The notes under the pieces are model-generated. The model had not been told where the DNA came from. It made no database searches and saw nothing but the letters and a program-made list of their open reading frames with translations. A program made the translations under genes and the position numbers. DNA of 64,000 bases, taken from NCBI GenBank assembly GCA_020026275.1, contig JAHHQQ010000007.1:14955-78954 (forward strand), written 5' to 3'. This stretch comes from Bacteroidales bacterium (GTDB lineage: Bacteria > Bacteroidota > Bacteroidia > Bacteroidales > UBA932). Below, piece by piece: positions 42,645-50,193 of this stretch. Every line of letters begins with the position of its first letter. The first letter of the stretch is position 1.

Positions 42645-44447
42645 TTATTCTGTTGGAAGATTGTCTTCTTGGACAAAGGCGACAATTTGTCCTTTGACTG
42701 CATTGTTTCCCTGTTTGGCGGTTATGGCGACAATTCTTCCACTGATGGCAGGAACAATCTCTTCTATTCCATAATAGGTCTGGATGTATCCCATGGCTTG
42801 CCCAGCAGTTACTTTAGTGCCTGTCATCGGAGCTGAGGAGGTGTCGTTCATGTCCATTTCCCAAATCAGTTTGCCTTTTGCCGGGACCTGGACGGGGACA
42901 GCATGAGGGTATTTCCGTGTATATTCTTCTATGTCGAAGGCTGGCATTTCTACAACAGGACGGATCACATTGACCGGAGCATTGGCTTTCTTCTTCATCT
43001 CTTCCAGTTCTGCATCAAATCTCTCTTTTGCAATTCCGTTTTTGTAGTCTCTGTATTGTCTCTCATGCATGGCGAATTCGAAGAGCTCTTCCTGATCCTT
43101 TCCTTCGTCCCATCCTTCTTCTTTCATCATCTTCTGGTATCGGGGGAGGGCATCTGGATAGGCATCTTGCGGATCGCCTGTGTAGAATTCCAGTCCTTTC
43201 TCTTTGGCGAGGCCGACGATTTCAGGAGCCAGCTGTCCTGGCAGTTTTCCCATTTTTCCCAGAATCATGTTCCAAGTGTCCTTGTCGATAGTGGTCCATC
43301 TTGGTTTTCCGTTCAAGATGTTGAGCAGGTTCATCAGAGCTGTATTCTTGACATATTGGCTGAAAGGAGTGACTAATGGTGGATAACCCAGTCTTGGCCA
43401 GACATACTCCACTTCTTGGAAAAGTTTCACCATTAAAGTGTCCAAACTGATTTCAGGTCGGCCGTGGGCTTTCTCTGAAGCATTGATTGCATTCAGGAAG
43501 CCTTTGAGATCGGCCATCATGGAGCCCATCATGCCGCCTGGAAGGCCACAGCCTACGAGCAAGGAGGACATTCTTGAGTTTTCAGGATTGATCCAGTAGC
43601 CCAGAAAATCATCCATGAATTTCTGGGTGAGCCTTCTGACTTCCATGTAGGCATCCATATTCAAGTCTTTGACGAGGAAGCCATCCGCCTTCATCATTTC
43701 GCGTATAGTGATGATGTCAGGATGAACTTTCCCCCATGACAATGGTTCAACGGCACAGTCCAGTATGTCCGCTCCGGCGCGGGCAACTTCCAACATGGAT
43801 GCAGGGGAGAAGCCGGGACCGGTGTGTCCATGGTATTGTACGATGATGTGTGGATATTTCTTTTTGATGGTGGCTACCAGCTGGGCCAGATCAGAGGGTC
43901 TTCCGATACCGGCCATGTCCTTGAGGCAAATCTCGTCTGCTCCATATGTGACGACTTTGTCCACAATGTCCATGTAATATTCAGTAGTGTGGATGGGGGA
44001 GTGAGTGATGGACAAGGCTGCTTGTGAAATCATTCCTCCTTTTTTTGCTCCTTCTACGGACCGCTTCAGATTCCTATGGTCGTTGAGTCCGCAGAAAGAA
44101 CGTGCAATGTCCGTCCCCTGCTTCTTCTTGACCTTGAACATGAGTTCACGGATATCTGCAGGAACAGGATTCATGCGCAGGGCGTTGAGACCTCTTTCGA
44201 GCATATGGGTCTGGATGCCGGCCTTGTTGAAAGGTTCTGTCCATTTTCTGACAGCCACGTTTGGATTTTCACCAAAGAGAAGGTTCACTTGTTCAAAAGC
44301 ACCTCCGTTGGTTTCAACACGGTCAAAACATTTCATGTCAATGATGGCAGGGGCAACTTCCACCAGCTGGCTGACTCTCGGAACATATTTTCCGGAGGAC
44401 TGCCACATGTCTCTATATACAAGGGAGAACTTGATTTCTCTTTTCAT
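42645..44447 (-). CDS. Oxaloacetate decarboxylase/pyruvate carboxylase-type carboxyltransferase without biotin lysine
   Basis: A 600-residue protein of the OadA/PycB family. The carboxyltransferase TIM barrel (about 1-300) shows the metal ligands in SLVYRDMWQS and VQYHGHTGPGF and the modified-Lys segment EICLKDMAGIG. The conserved helical domain continues to about 470 (VWPRLGYPPLVTPFSQYVKN). The C-terminal 75 residues look like a biotinyl domain (SAPMTGTKVTAGQAMG, then EEIVPAISGRIVAIT), but the position of the biotin-carrying Lys in EAMKM is QTYYG here. It therefore probably works with a separate biotin carrier protein. No sodium-pump subunits OadB or OadG are encoded nearby. Start MKREIKFSLVYRD matches the family. 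Confidence 0.88.
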   Translation of the reverse strand: MKREIKFSLVYRDMWQSSGKYVPRVSQLVEVAPAIIDMKCFDRVETNGGAFEQVNLLFGENPNVAVRKWTEPFNKAGIQTHMLERGLNALRMNPVPADIRELMFKVKKKQGTDIARSFCGLNDHRNLKRSVEGAKKGGMISQAALSITHSPIHTTEYYMDIVDKVVTYGADEICLKDMAGIGRPSDLAQLVATIKKKYPHIIVQYHGHTGPGFSPASMLEVARAGADILDCAVEPLSWGKVHPDIITIREMMKADGFLVKDLNMDAYMEVRRLTQKFMDDFLGYWINPENSRMSSLLVGCGLPGGMMGSMMADLKGFLNAINASEKAHGRPEISLDTLMVKLFQEVEYVWPRLGYPPLVTPFSQYVKNTALMNLLNILNGKPRWTTIDKDTWNMILGKMGKLPGQLAPEIVGLAKEKGLEFYTGDPQDAYPDALPRYQKMMKEEGWDEGKDQEELFEFAMHERQYRDYKNGIAKERFDAELEEMKKKANAPVNVIRPVVEMPAFDIEEYTRKYPHAVPVQVPAKGKLIWEMDMNDTSSAPMTGTKVTAGQAMGYIQTYYGIEEIVPAISGRIVAITAKQGNNAVKGQIVAFVQEDNLPTE

Positions 44448-44538
44448 GTCACAAATCTTTTAGAATTGTTGTAAATTGCTGATATGTAATTGTCTGTACA
44501 TGAATGGGGACTCAGTATCATTTATCGGCAAATCCTTA

Positions 44539-44546
44539 CAAATATA
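44539..44546 (-). promoter_or_regulatory. -7 box upstream of the carboxyltransferase gene
   Basis: TATATTTG on the minus strand, about 90 bases upstream of the start. No -33 TTG at standard spacing. Nothing else recognisable lies in 44448-44641. Confidence 0.4.
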
Positions 44547-44641
44547 GTATATATTTCGGAAGCTGATACTCTGATATCATCTATTTTCCTTTCTGTTCTG
44601 ATGGATTTTCGAATTTTTTTTGATTTTTTTTGAGAAAAATA

Positions 44642-44671
44642 TTGCAGTGGAATAAAAAAATACTATATTTG
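44642..44671 (+). promoter_or_regulatory. Promoter of tRNA-His
   Basis: TTG (44642-44644), a 19-base spacer and TATATTTG (44664-44671). The predicted start is near 44678, a few bases before the tRNA. Confidence 0.8.
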
Positions 44672-44684
44672 CAGTCCTAAACAT

Positions 44685-44761
44685 GGTGCCTGTAGTTCAG
44701 TTGGTAGAGCGCCAGATTGTGGTTCTGGTTGTCGAGGGTTCGAGCCCCTTCGGGCACCCCA
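44685..44761 (+). tRNA. tRNA-His (anticodon GTG)
   Basis: A full cloverleaf folds by eye. Acceptor GTGCCTG (44686-44692) pairs with CGGGCAC (44751-44757); the extra G at 44685 faces discriminator C 44758, the histidine identity element. The anticodon loop is TTGTGGT with anticodon GTG, the T-loop is TTCGAGC, and CCA is encoded at 44759-44761. It stands alone with its own promoter and terminator. Confidence 0.97.
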
Positions 44762-44768
44762 ACGGAGC

Positions 44769-44800
44769 AAAAAGCCTGTCAGATTTCTGACAGGCTTTTT
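44769..44800 (+). terminator. Terminator of tRNA-His
   Basis: AAAAAGCCTGTCAGA (44769-44783) and TCTGACAGGCTTTTT (44786-44800): a perfect stem ending in a T-run, starting 8 bases after the tRNA. Confidence 0.9.
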
Positions 44801-44830
44801 GATTTTCATCGGCAGGCTGGGAGAAAGAGG

Positions 44831-44875
44831 AAAAATATAACCCGGAAACTTGTTTGGTTTCCGGGTTATATTTTT
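44831..44875 (-). terminator. Terminator of the fur-lipoprotein unit
   Basis: AAAAATATAACCCGGAAAC (44831-44849) and GTTTCCGGGTTATATTTTT (44857-44875) form a perfect 19-bp stem with a 7-base loop and T-runs in both directions, 41 bases after the lipoprotein stop codon. It backs up the tRNA terminator on the other strand. Confidence 0.88.
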
Positions 44876-44916
44876 GTACCAGATGGATTTAGTCTGAAAT
44901 TCTAATGTATATGGCT

Positions 44917-45582
44917 TTATTGGTTGCCTGCACGATTGTTCCCGTTGTTGATTTTGATTTGGACGTCTATTTCTGGATTGACCATGAACGGCTTGTAATC
45001 TGTCGTGAAGAATATCTGCTGATATTGGATGCCTGATTCTCCTTGGATGATTTCTTTGGAAGGGATATGATCCTCTGGACTGTGTCTTCTTACTGTAAAG
45101 ACAAGTTGTTCAGGTGTGCTATCCACATCATTGTATTCAATGGTGAAGGTGTCCTGCGTGTTGAGGTTCCGCTTGGGATAGAAGACATTCAGGTTCAATC
45201 GGTGGCGGCTGCCTTTCCAGGCTTGAAAAATGATGGTTGTATCGTTCCCTGTCAGAGTTTCTCCGATATCAGATGCTTTGACTGCCGGTTGTACGTTCAC
45301 TTCAGCATATTTTTTCAGCCTGATATTGAATTTGCCGTTTTCGGATTGCGAAAGGAGATCGCTGACCAGAAATACTCGCTGGCAGTTGCGCCACATGCCG
45401 TCGCTTTTGTCTTCTGTTACAATATAGCGGAGTTGGGAATCGGTGACAAGTTCACCGTTGACTACGTCCGCCATGGTCTGGTCGTTGTAGATTCCGAATT
45501 CATTTTTGTTGCAGGAGATTGCCATGAGTACGCTCAACAAGATAAGGCCGGCAATCTGATAGGTTCTTTTCATATTTGTCAT
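44917..45582 (-). CDS. Lipoprotein of unclear function (possibly NigD-like)
   Basis: A 221-residue protein with a lipoprotein signal peptide (lipid-attachment Cys near residue 24 in VLMAISC). The N-terminal part (GELVTDSQLRYIVTEDK with QRVFLVSDLL) and the beta-rich C-terminal part recall NigD-like lipoproteins of Bacteroidetes, but I cannot confirm the family. It follows fur by 15 bases and shares its terminator, so it is probably controlled with fur. A start at M4 is also possible. Confidence 0.6.
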   Translation of the reverse strand: MTNMKRTYQIAGLILLSVLMAISCNKNEFGIYNDQTMADVVNGELVTDSQLRYIVTEDKSDGMWRNCQRVFLVSDLLSQSENGKFNIRLKKYAEVNVQPAVKASDIGETLTGNDTTIIFQAWKGSRHRLNLNVFYPKRNLNTQDTFTIEYNDVDSTPEQLVFTVRRHSPEDHIPSKEIIQGESGIQYQQIFFTTDYKPFMVNPEIDVQIKINNGNNRAGNQ

Positions 45583-45597
45583 TATTTTGTCAGGAAA

Positions 45598-46068
45598 TTA
45601 TTTGTCTTTGTTTTCGGGAAGCTTGTGGGATTTTGTTGGATGGCAGAGAATCTGGATGTCGATTCCGTCCACTTTGAATCCCCTGAAGTGCTTCTGGGAA
45701 AGATGGCGCCGGATCATTTCCATCAGTTGGTCATCGACGACATCTTTGTAGGTGTTGTTGCAAGTGTCATAAAGATGGATGTGTTCCTTTGTATTGATGT
45801 CAAAGTACATTTTGTTGTTGGAACTCAACCTTGAATGGTAGAATCCAAGCAGGGCCAACTGGCTCATGATGTTGTAGATAGTTGCGGCGGTAATTTTAGT
45901 ACCTCCTTCTGCATGAATTTCCTCTTCAATCATGTCTGCACTGGCATGACCCAGTTTCAACATGGCCTGGTGGACTGCCAGGCGTTGCTTGGTGGCTTTC
46001 AGGGATACCTTTTTCAGCATCTGTTTGAACTCCTCCATGGAATAGGTATTGTGGCTGTTCACAATCAT
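45598..46068 (-). CDS. Fur-family transcriptional regulator
   Basis: A 156-residue Fur-family protein. The winged helix spans about 10-90 (VSLKATKQRLAVHQAML, TAATIYNIMSQLALLG), followed by the dimerisation and metal region with HIHLYDTCNNTY near 96. Fur and PerR proteins usually have His-x-His-x-x-Cys-x-x-Cys here; the second Cys is Thr, and no C-terminal Cys pair occurs, so the structural zinc site seems to be missing. Which metal or signal it senses cannot be told. It is divergent from trxB and precedes a lipoprotein gene. Confidence 0.85.
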   Translation of the reverse strand: MIVNSHNTYSMEEFKQMLKKVSLKATKQRLAVHQAMLKLGHASADMIEEEIHAEGGTKITAATIYNIMSQLALLGFYHSRLSSNNKMYFDINTKEHIHLYDTCNNTYKDVVDDQLMEMIRRHLSQKHFRGFKVDGIDIQILCHPTKSHKLPENKDK

Positions 46069-46104
46069 AAAATAGGTCTAATTTATAATCTTTCTAATTT
46101 CGTG

Positions 46105-46112
46105 CAAATATA
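46105..46112 (-). promoter_or_regulatory. -7 box of the fur-type gene
   Basis: TATATTTG on the minus strand, 36 bases upstream of the start codon. The -33 element is not clear. Confidence 0.45.
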
Positions 46113-46158
46113 TTGATAGTTTTTGAAACATGAATGGATATTGTGCATTTTTATTTAG

Positions 46159-46166
46159 TATATTTG
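46159..46166 (+). promoter_or_regulatory. -7 box of trxB
   Basis: TATATTTG, 61 bases upstream of the trxB ATG; a TTG lies upstream at 46141 but with only 15 bases of spacing. It is divergent from the fur -7 box, 46 bases away. Confidence 0.45.
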
Positions 46167-46227
46167 TAAAATATATATTATCAGTCCATTTTGGGCGAAT
46201 TGAACAAATTACAAAACAAGTTATAAG

Positions 46228-47154
46228 ATGGAAAAGGTAAGATGTCTCATAATCGGTTCAGGTCCTGCCGGTTATACTTCTGCGATATATACTTCAAGGG
46301 CTTCTGTCCATCCTGTTCTATATGAAGGAATCCAGCCGGGCGGCCAGTTGACCACTACAACATTGGTGGAGAATTATCCTGGTTTCGAGCATGGAGTGGA
46401 TGCCAATGTGCTCATGACTCAGATGAAGGCACAGGCCAAGAGTTTTGGCGCTGATGTCCGTTCCGGTTTCATTGAGTCCATAGATTTGTCCGGAAGACCA
46501 TTCCATGCAGTGGATAGCAACGGAAATGAATTGGAGGCAGAGTCGGTCATCATTGCTACAGGGGCGACTGCACGTTATCTGGGATTGCCTTCTGAAGAGA
46601 AATTCAAAGGTCTGGGTGTGTCTGCCTGTGCAACATGTGACGGCTTTTTCTACAGAGGCAAGGTGGTAGCTGTCGTCGGTGGTGGGGATAGTGCGTGTGA
46701 AGAAGCTACTTATTTGGCAGGTCTTTGTAAGAAAGTTTATATGATAGTCCGAAGGGATGTGTTTCGTGCTTCCAAGGCCATGCAGGAACGAGTATTCAAT
46801 ACCCCGAACATTGAGATCCTTTGGAATTGCAATACGCAGGAGGTCTTGGGAGATATGAGTGGAGTTACGGGTGCCAGACTGGTTAGAAATTCCGGAGAGA
46901 TTTTCGATATACAGATTGATGGTTTTTTCTTGGGAATAGGTCACCATCCTAATTCTGAACTGGTTTCCAAGTGGGTCTCCACGGATTCCGATGGTTATAT
47001 CCTGACAGAGGGAAAGAGTTCCCGCACGAATGTGGAAGGTGTCTTTGCTGCGGGCGATGTTCAAGACCGCAATTACAGACAGGCCATCACTGCCGCCGCA
47101 TCTGGCTGTATGGCGGCTTTGGAGGTGGAAAGGTTTCTTAATTCCCAAAAATAA
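46228..47154 (+). CDS. trxB: Thioredoxin-disulfide reductase
   Basis: FAD- and NADPH-dependent reductase of thioredoxin. The FAD motif is IIGSGPAGYTSAIYTSRA at the N-terminus, the redox pair is C134/C137 in ACATCDGFFYRG, the NADPH motif is VAVVGGGDSACEEATYLAG near 150, and the C-terminal FAD motif is GVFAAGDVQDRNYRQAITAA. Length 308 is typical. It starts a run with bamD, the omega subunit and recN, but bamD follows by only 9 bases without functional link. Confidence 0.97.
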   Translation: MEKVRCLIIGSGPAGYTSAIYTSRASVHPVLYEGIQPGGQLTTTTLVENYPGFEHGVDANVLMTQMKAQAKSFGADVRSGFIESIDLSGRPFHAVDSNGNELEAESVIIATGATARYLGLPSEEKFKGLGVSACATCDGFFYRGKVVAVVGGGDSACEEATYLAGLCKKVYMIVRRDVFRASKAMQERVFNTPNIEILWNCNTQEVLGDMSGVTGARLVRNSGEIFDIQIDGFFLGIGHHPNSELVSKWVSTDSDGYILTEGKSSRTNVEGVFAAGDVQDRNYRQAITAAASGCMAALEVERFLNSQK

Positions 47155-47163
47155 ATTTAAGGA

Positions 47164-48057
47164 ATGATGAAGAGATATATCGAATACTTTTGTACGATTA
47201 TAATTGCCGGAATGACATTGTTTTCCTGCAAATCACAATATGATGCTCTGATGGCCAGCAACAATGTGGAAGAGAAGTACAAAGCGGCCATGGAACTGTT
47301 TGAAGCTGGGAAATATCAGAAGGCGGCATCCTTGTTCGAGTCATTGACTATTCTGACCAGTAATATGGACATTGATGACACTGTCCAGTATTATTGGGGA
47401 TTGAGCAATTATTTGTTCAAAGATTATTATACGGCAGAGGCCAATCTGTCGAAGTTTGTTTCGATTTATCCACGCAGTCCGTTTACTTCACAGGCCCGTT
47501 TCCTTAGACTGGATTGTCTCTACAGGCAAACTTTACGTTATGAACTGGATCCCAAACCTACTTATACGGCTATTGCCGCTGTCAATGAGTATCTGACGGA
47601 TTATCCTGAGAATGAGCATAAGGAAGAGTGCCTGTCCTATCTGAAAGATCTTGAAGGTCGTCTGGATCGAAAGGCTTATGAAGCCGCCAAACTATATTAT
47701 AAAATGGAGGACTACAAGGCTTCTCGTGTGGCATTCAAAAATGTACTCAAAGATGATCCCGACAATATCTATCGGGAGGAGATTCTCTACTACATTGCCA
47801 TGTCTTCCTATAAGTATGCTTATATGAGTGTCTCTTCCAAACAGAAGGAACGTTATATGGCATTTATAGATGATTATTTTAATTTCATCGGTGAAAATCC
47901 AGATTCCAGATATAGAAGGGAGTTGGGGGCCATGTATGCAAGGGCACAAAAGGCTCTTGGTAAGTTTGTCGGTCAGGAAGATCTGCTTGAAGGCAGGGAA
48001 AAGGAATTCGCAAAAGTGAGAAAAGAGGCTGACAAGGCGGCAGACAAGAAGAAATAG
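47164..48057 (+). CDS. bamD: Outer-membrane assembly lipoprotein BamD
   Basis: TPR lipoprotein of the beta-barrel assembly machine, partner of BamA, which is encoded at 56304. A signal peptide with lipid-attachment Cys near residue 22 (TLFSC) is followed by TPR-like helices: KYKAAMELFEAGKYQKAASL, YYTAEANLSKFVSIYPRSPF, AVNEYLTDYPENEHKEEC and YKASRVAFKNVLKDDPDN. A basic tail ends in ADKAADKKK. Length 297 is somewhat above E. coli BamD (245) but usual for Bacteroidetes. Confidence 0.93.
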   Translation: MMKRYIEYFCTIIIAGMTLFSCKSQYDALMASNNVEEKYKAAMELFEAGKYQKAASLFESLTILTSNMDIDDTVQYYWGLSNYLFKDYYTAEANLSKFVSIYPRSPFTSQARFLRLDCLYRQTLRYELDPKPTYTAIAAVNEYLTDYPENEHKEECLSYLKDLEGRLDRKAYEAAKLYYKMEDYKASRVAFKNVLKDDPDNIYREEILYYIAMSSYKYAYMSVSSKQKERYMAFIDDYFNFIGENPDSRYRRELGAMYARAQKALGKFVGQEDLLEGREKEFAKVRKEADKAADKKK

Positions 48058-48169
48058 TTTCAAAAATAATGAAACCTTCCAGATATGAAGGGCGTATATT
48101 AATAATGAAAGGAGATGGAAAGCCGGATGGCAGACCATTGAAGTTGCAGAATTAATCAGACGATATAAC

Positions 48170-48511
48170 ATGGATAAGAAAAAAGTTCCTACGAACACGA
48201 TTACCAGAGATATCAAATATCTCGCTGAGCCGACAGGCAACATTTATGAAAGCGTAGTCATCCTTTACAAGAGAGCCAATCAGATCGCATTGGCAGAGAA
48301 GAAAGAATTGAACAGAAAGCTTGAGGAATTCAAGAACGACCGTGATACTTTGGAAGAAGTTTTTGAAAATAGAGAGCAAATTGAAATTTCCAAATTTTAC
48401 GAGCGTCAGCCGAAGCCGACATTGGTCTCTATCGAAGAGTTCAAAGCCAATGAACTGGATTATAGAATGGCTGGACAAGAAGAGGAGAAAGACGAAAATA
48501 TTGTAAAATAA
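48170..48511 (+). CDS. rpoZ: RNA polymerase omega subunit, Bacteroidetes type
   Basis: A 113-residue protein beginning KKVPTNTITRDIKYLAEPTG and containing YESVVILYKRANQIALAEKK, the Bacteroidetes omega-like pattern, followed by EEFKNDRDTLEEVFENREQI. It should help assemble RNA polymerase. It lies between bamD and recN, as in other Bacteroidetes. The 112 bases before it hold only a possible 28-codon ORF (48069-48155) of low confidence. Confidence 0.87.
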   Translation: MDKKKVPTNTITRDIKYLAEPTGNIYESVVILYKRANQIALAEKKELNRKLEEFKNDRDTLEEVFENREQIEISKFYERQPKPTLVSIEEFKANELDYRMAGQEEEKDENIVK

Positions 48512-48516
48512 GGCGT

Positions 48517-50187
48517 ATGCTCAAGACGCTGCAGATACATAATTATGTTTTAATAGACTCGCTGGAAATCCAATTTCCGGCGGGTTTAATCATTATTACG
48601 GGACAGACTGGCGCAGGCAAGTCTATCTTGCTGGGGGCTCTTTCTTTAGTTCTGGGAGGAAAGAGTGAGATCGGTATGATTGGCGGACAAGGAGATACCT
48701 GTGTCGTTGAGGCTGAGTTCGATGTGCCCGGTGATCTGGCGGCGCAGGAAATCATAAGACAACACGATCTCGAGTGGGAAGACGGGCGGCTTACGCTCAG
48801 GCGCGTGCTCAATCGCAATGGAAGAGCGCGGGCATTCATCAATGATGTTCCTGTAGCCGTCAGTGTGTTGCAGCAACTCTCGCAACGTCTTGTAGATATT
48901 CATTCCCAAAATGAGACTCAATTGTTGTCGGATCATAGGTTCCAGCTGGATATATTGGATCACTATGCTGGCAATTCTGCTTTGCTTGAAAAATATTCTC
49001 AGCATTGGAATGAGACATTGGCGGCCAGACAGCGACTTGATCAAGTCAGTGCCCGCATTTCTCAAATGGAGCTGCAGAAAGAATTTAACCAGTCTTTGCT
49101 GGAGAAGTTGGAGGCTGCACATCTTCAGGAAGGAGAACTGGAAGAATTGGAGTTGGAACAGAAGCAGTTGGCGAATGCAGAGGAAATCAAGATGGCTTTG
49201 TGTTCCGTAGAATCAGCTCTCGCTTCTGATCAGGATGACAGACCATCCTTGAATTCAATGCTTAAGGAGGCGGTCAAACTGCTGGAGAAAGTCTCCAGAT
49301 ATGTGCCGCAGGCAGAGGAATTGGCTTCCCGCATGGAGTCATCTCGGTTAGAACTGCAAGATGTCATTTCAGAGGTCTCCGATCTGGAAATGGGAACTGA
49401 AGTTTCTCAAGAAAGATTGGATACTGTGGAGGAGCGGATGTCTTTGCTTTATGACTTGATGAAGAAGCATGGCTGCCAAGATATTTCCACTCTCATTGCA
49501 GTGAGGGAATCGTTGTCTCAGTCCGTTGTGGATTCGTCCAGACTGGAAGAGGAAAAGCAACTTCTGGAGAAGTGGATTGCAGAATCGGAGACGGAACTTT
49601 CGTCTTTGGCCTCTCAGTTGAGCACCTCCAGAATGGAAGCGCTGAAGCCGTTCGCTTCCCAGATTCTGATGTCGCTCAAATCACTTGAACTGGACTATGC
49701 AGTTTTTGATATCCGTATGGAAACAGTTCCGCTTTCCCGTTCAGGTCAGGATGCAATCACATTTCTGTTCTCTTCCACCGGAAAGGATCCAGTGGATGTC
49801 GCAAAATGCGCTTCTGGCGGTGAAAAATCACGTATTATGTTGTGCCTTAAGGCTTTGATGGCACAATATACAGCGATGCCGTCCATGATTTTCGACGAAA
49901 TTGATACCGGAGTCTCTGGCAGTGTCGCAGACAAGATGGGCTCTTTAATCTGTGAGATGGGCAAGGATATGCAGGTTTTTGCCATTACTCATCTGCCTCA
50001 GGTAGCTGCCAAGGGAAATGCTCATTTTATGGTCTCCAAGACCATTGAAGAAACGGGGAAGGCCGTTACTCACATTCACAAAATATCAGGCGACTCCCGA
50101 ATATCGGAAATCGCCCGTCTGTTAAGCGGCTCCTCCATAACTCCGGAGGCTGTTGCCAATGCTAAATCTTTATTGAATTTGATCTGA
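48517..50187 (+). CDS. recN: DNA repair protein RecN
   Basis: SMC-like ATPase in double-strand break repair. The N-terminal ATPase motif is IIITGQTGAGKSILLGALSL near 25 and the C-terminal half has SGGEKSRIMLCLKAL with IFDEIDTGVSGSVADKMG, so the ATP-binding head is complete. The middle (about 150-400) is a long coiled coil. Length 556 is normal. It begins 5 bases after the omega gene and ends 6 bases before a convergent gene with no visible terminator. Confidence 0.96.
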   Translation: MLKTLQIHNYVLIDSLEIQFPAGLIIITGQTGAGKSILLGALSLVLGGKSEIGMIGGQGDTCVVEAEFDVPGDLAAQEIIRQHDLEWEDGRLTLRRVLNRNGRARAFINDVPVAVSVLQQLSQRLVDIHSQNETQLLSDHRFQLDILDHYAGNSALLEKYSQHWNETLAARQRLDQVSARISQMELQKEFNQSLLEKLEAAHLQEGELEELELEQKQLANAEEIKMALCSVESALASDQDDRPSLNSMLKEAVKLLEKVSRYVPQAEELASRMESSRLELQDVISEVSDLEMGTEVSQERLDTVEERMSLLYDLMKKHGCQDISTLIAVRESLSQSVVDSSRLEEEKQLLEKWIAESETELSSLASQLSTSRMEALKPFASQILMSLKSLELDYAVFDIRMETVPLSRSGQDAITFLFSSTGKDPVDVAKCASGGEKSRIMLCLKALMAQYTAMPSMIFDEIDTGVSGSVADKMGSLICEMGKDMQVFAITHLPQVAAKGNAHFMVSKTIEETGKAVTHIHKISGDSRISEIARLLSGSSITPEAVANAKSLLNLI

Positions 50188-50193
50188 TTCTGA

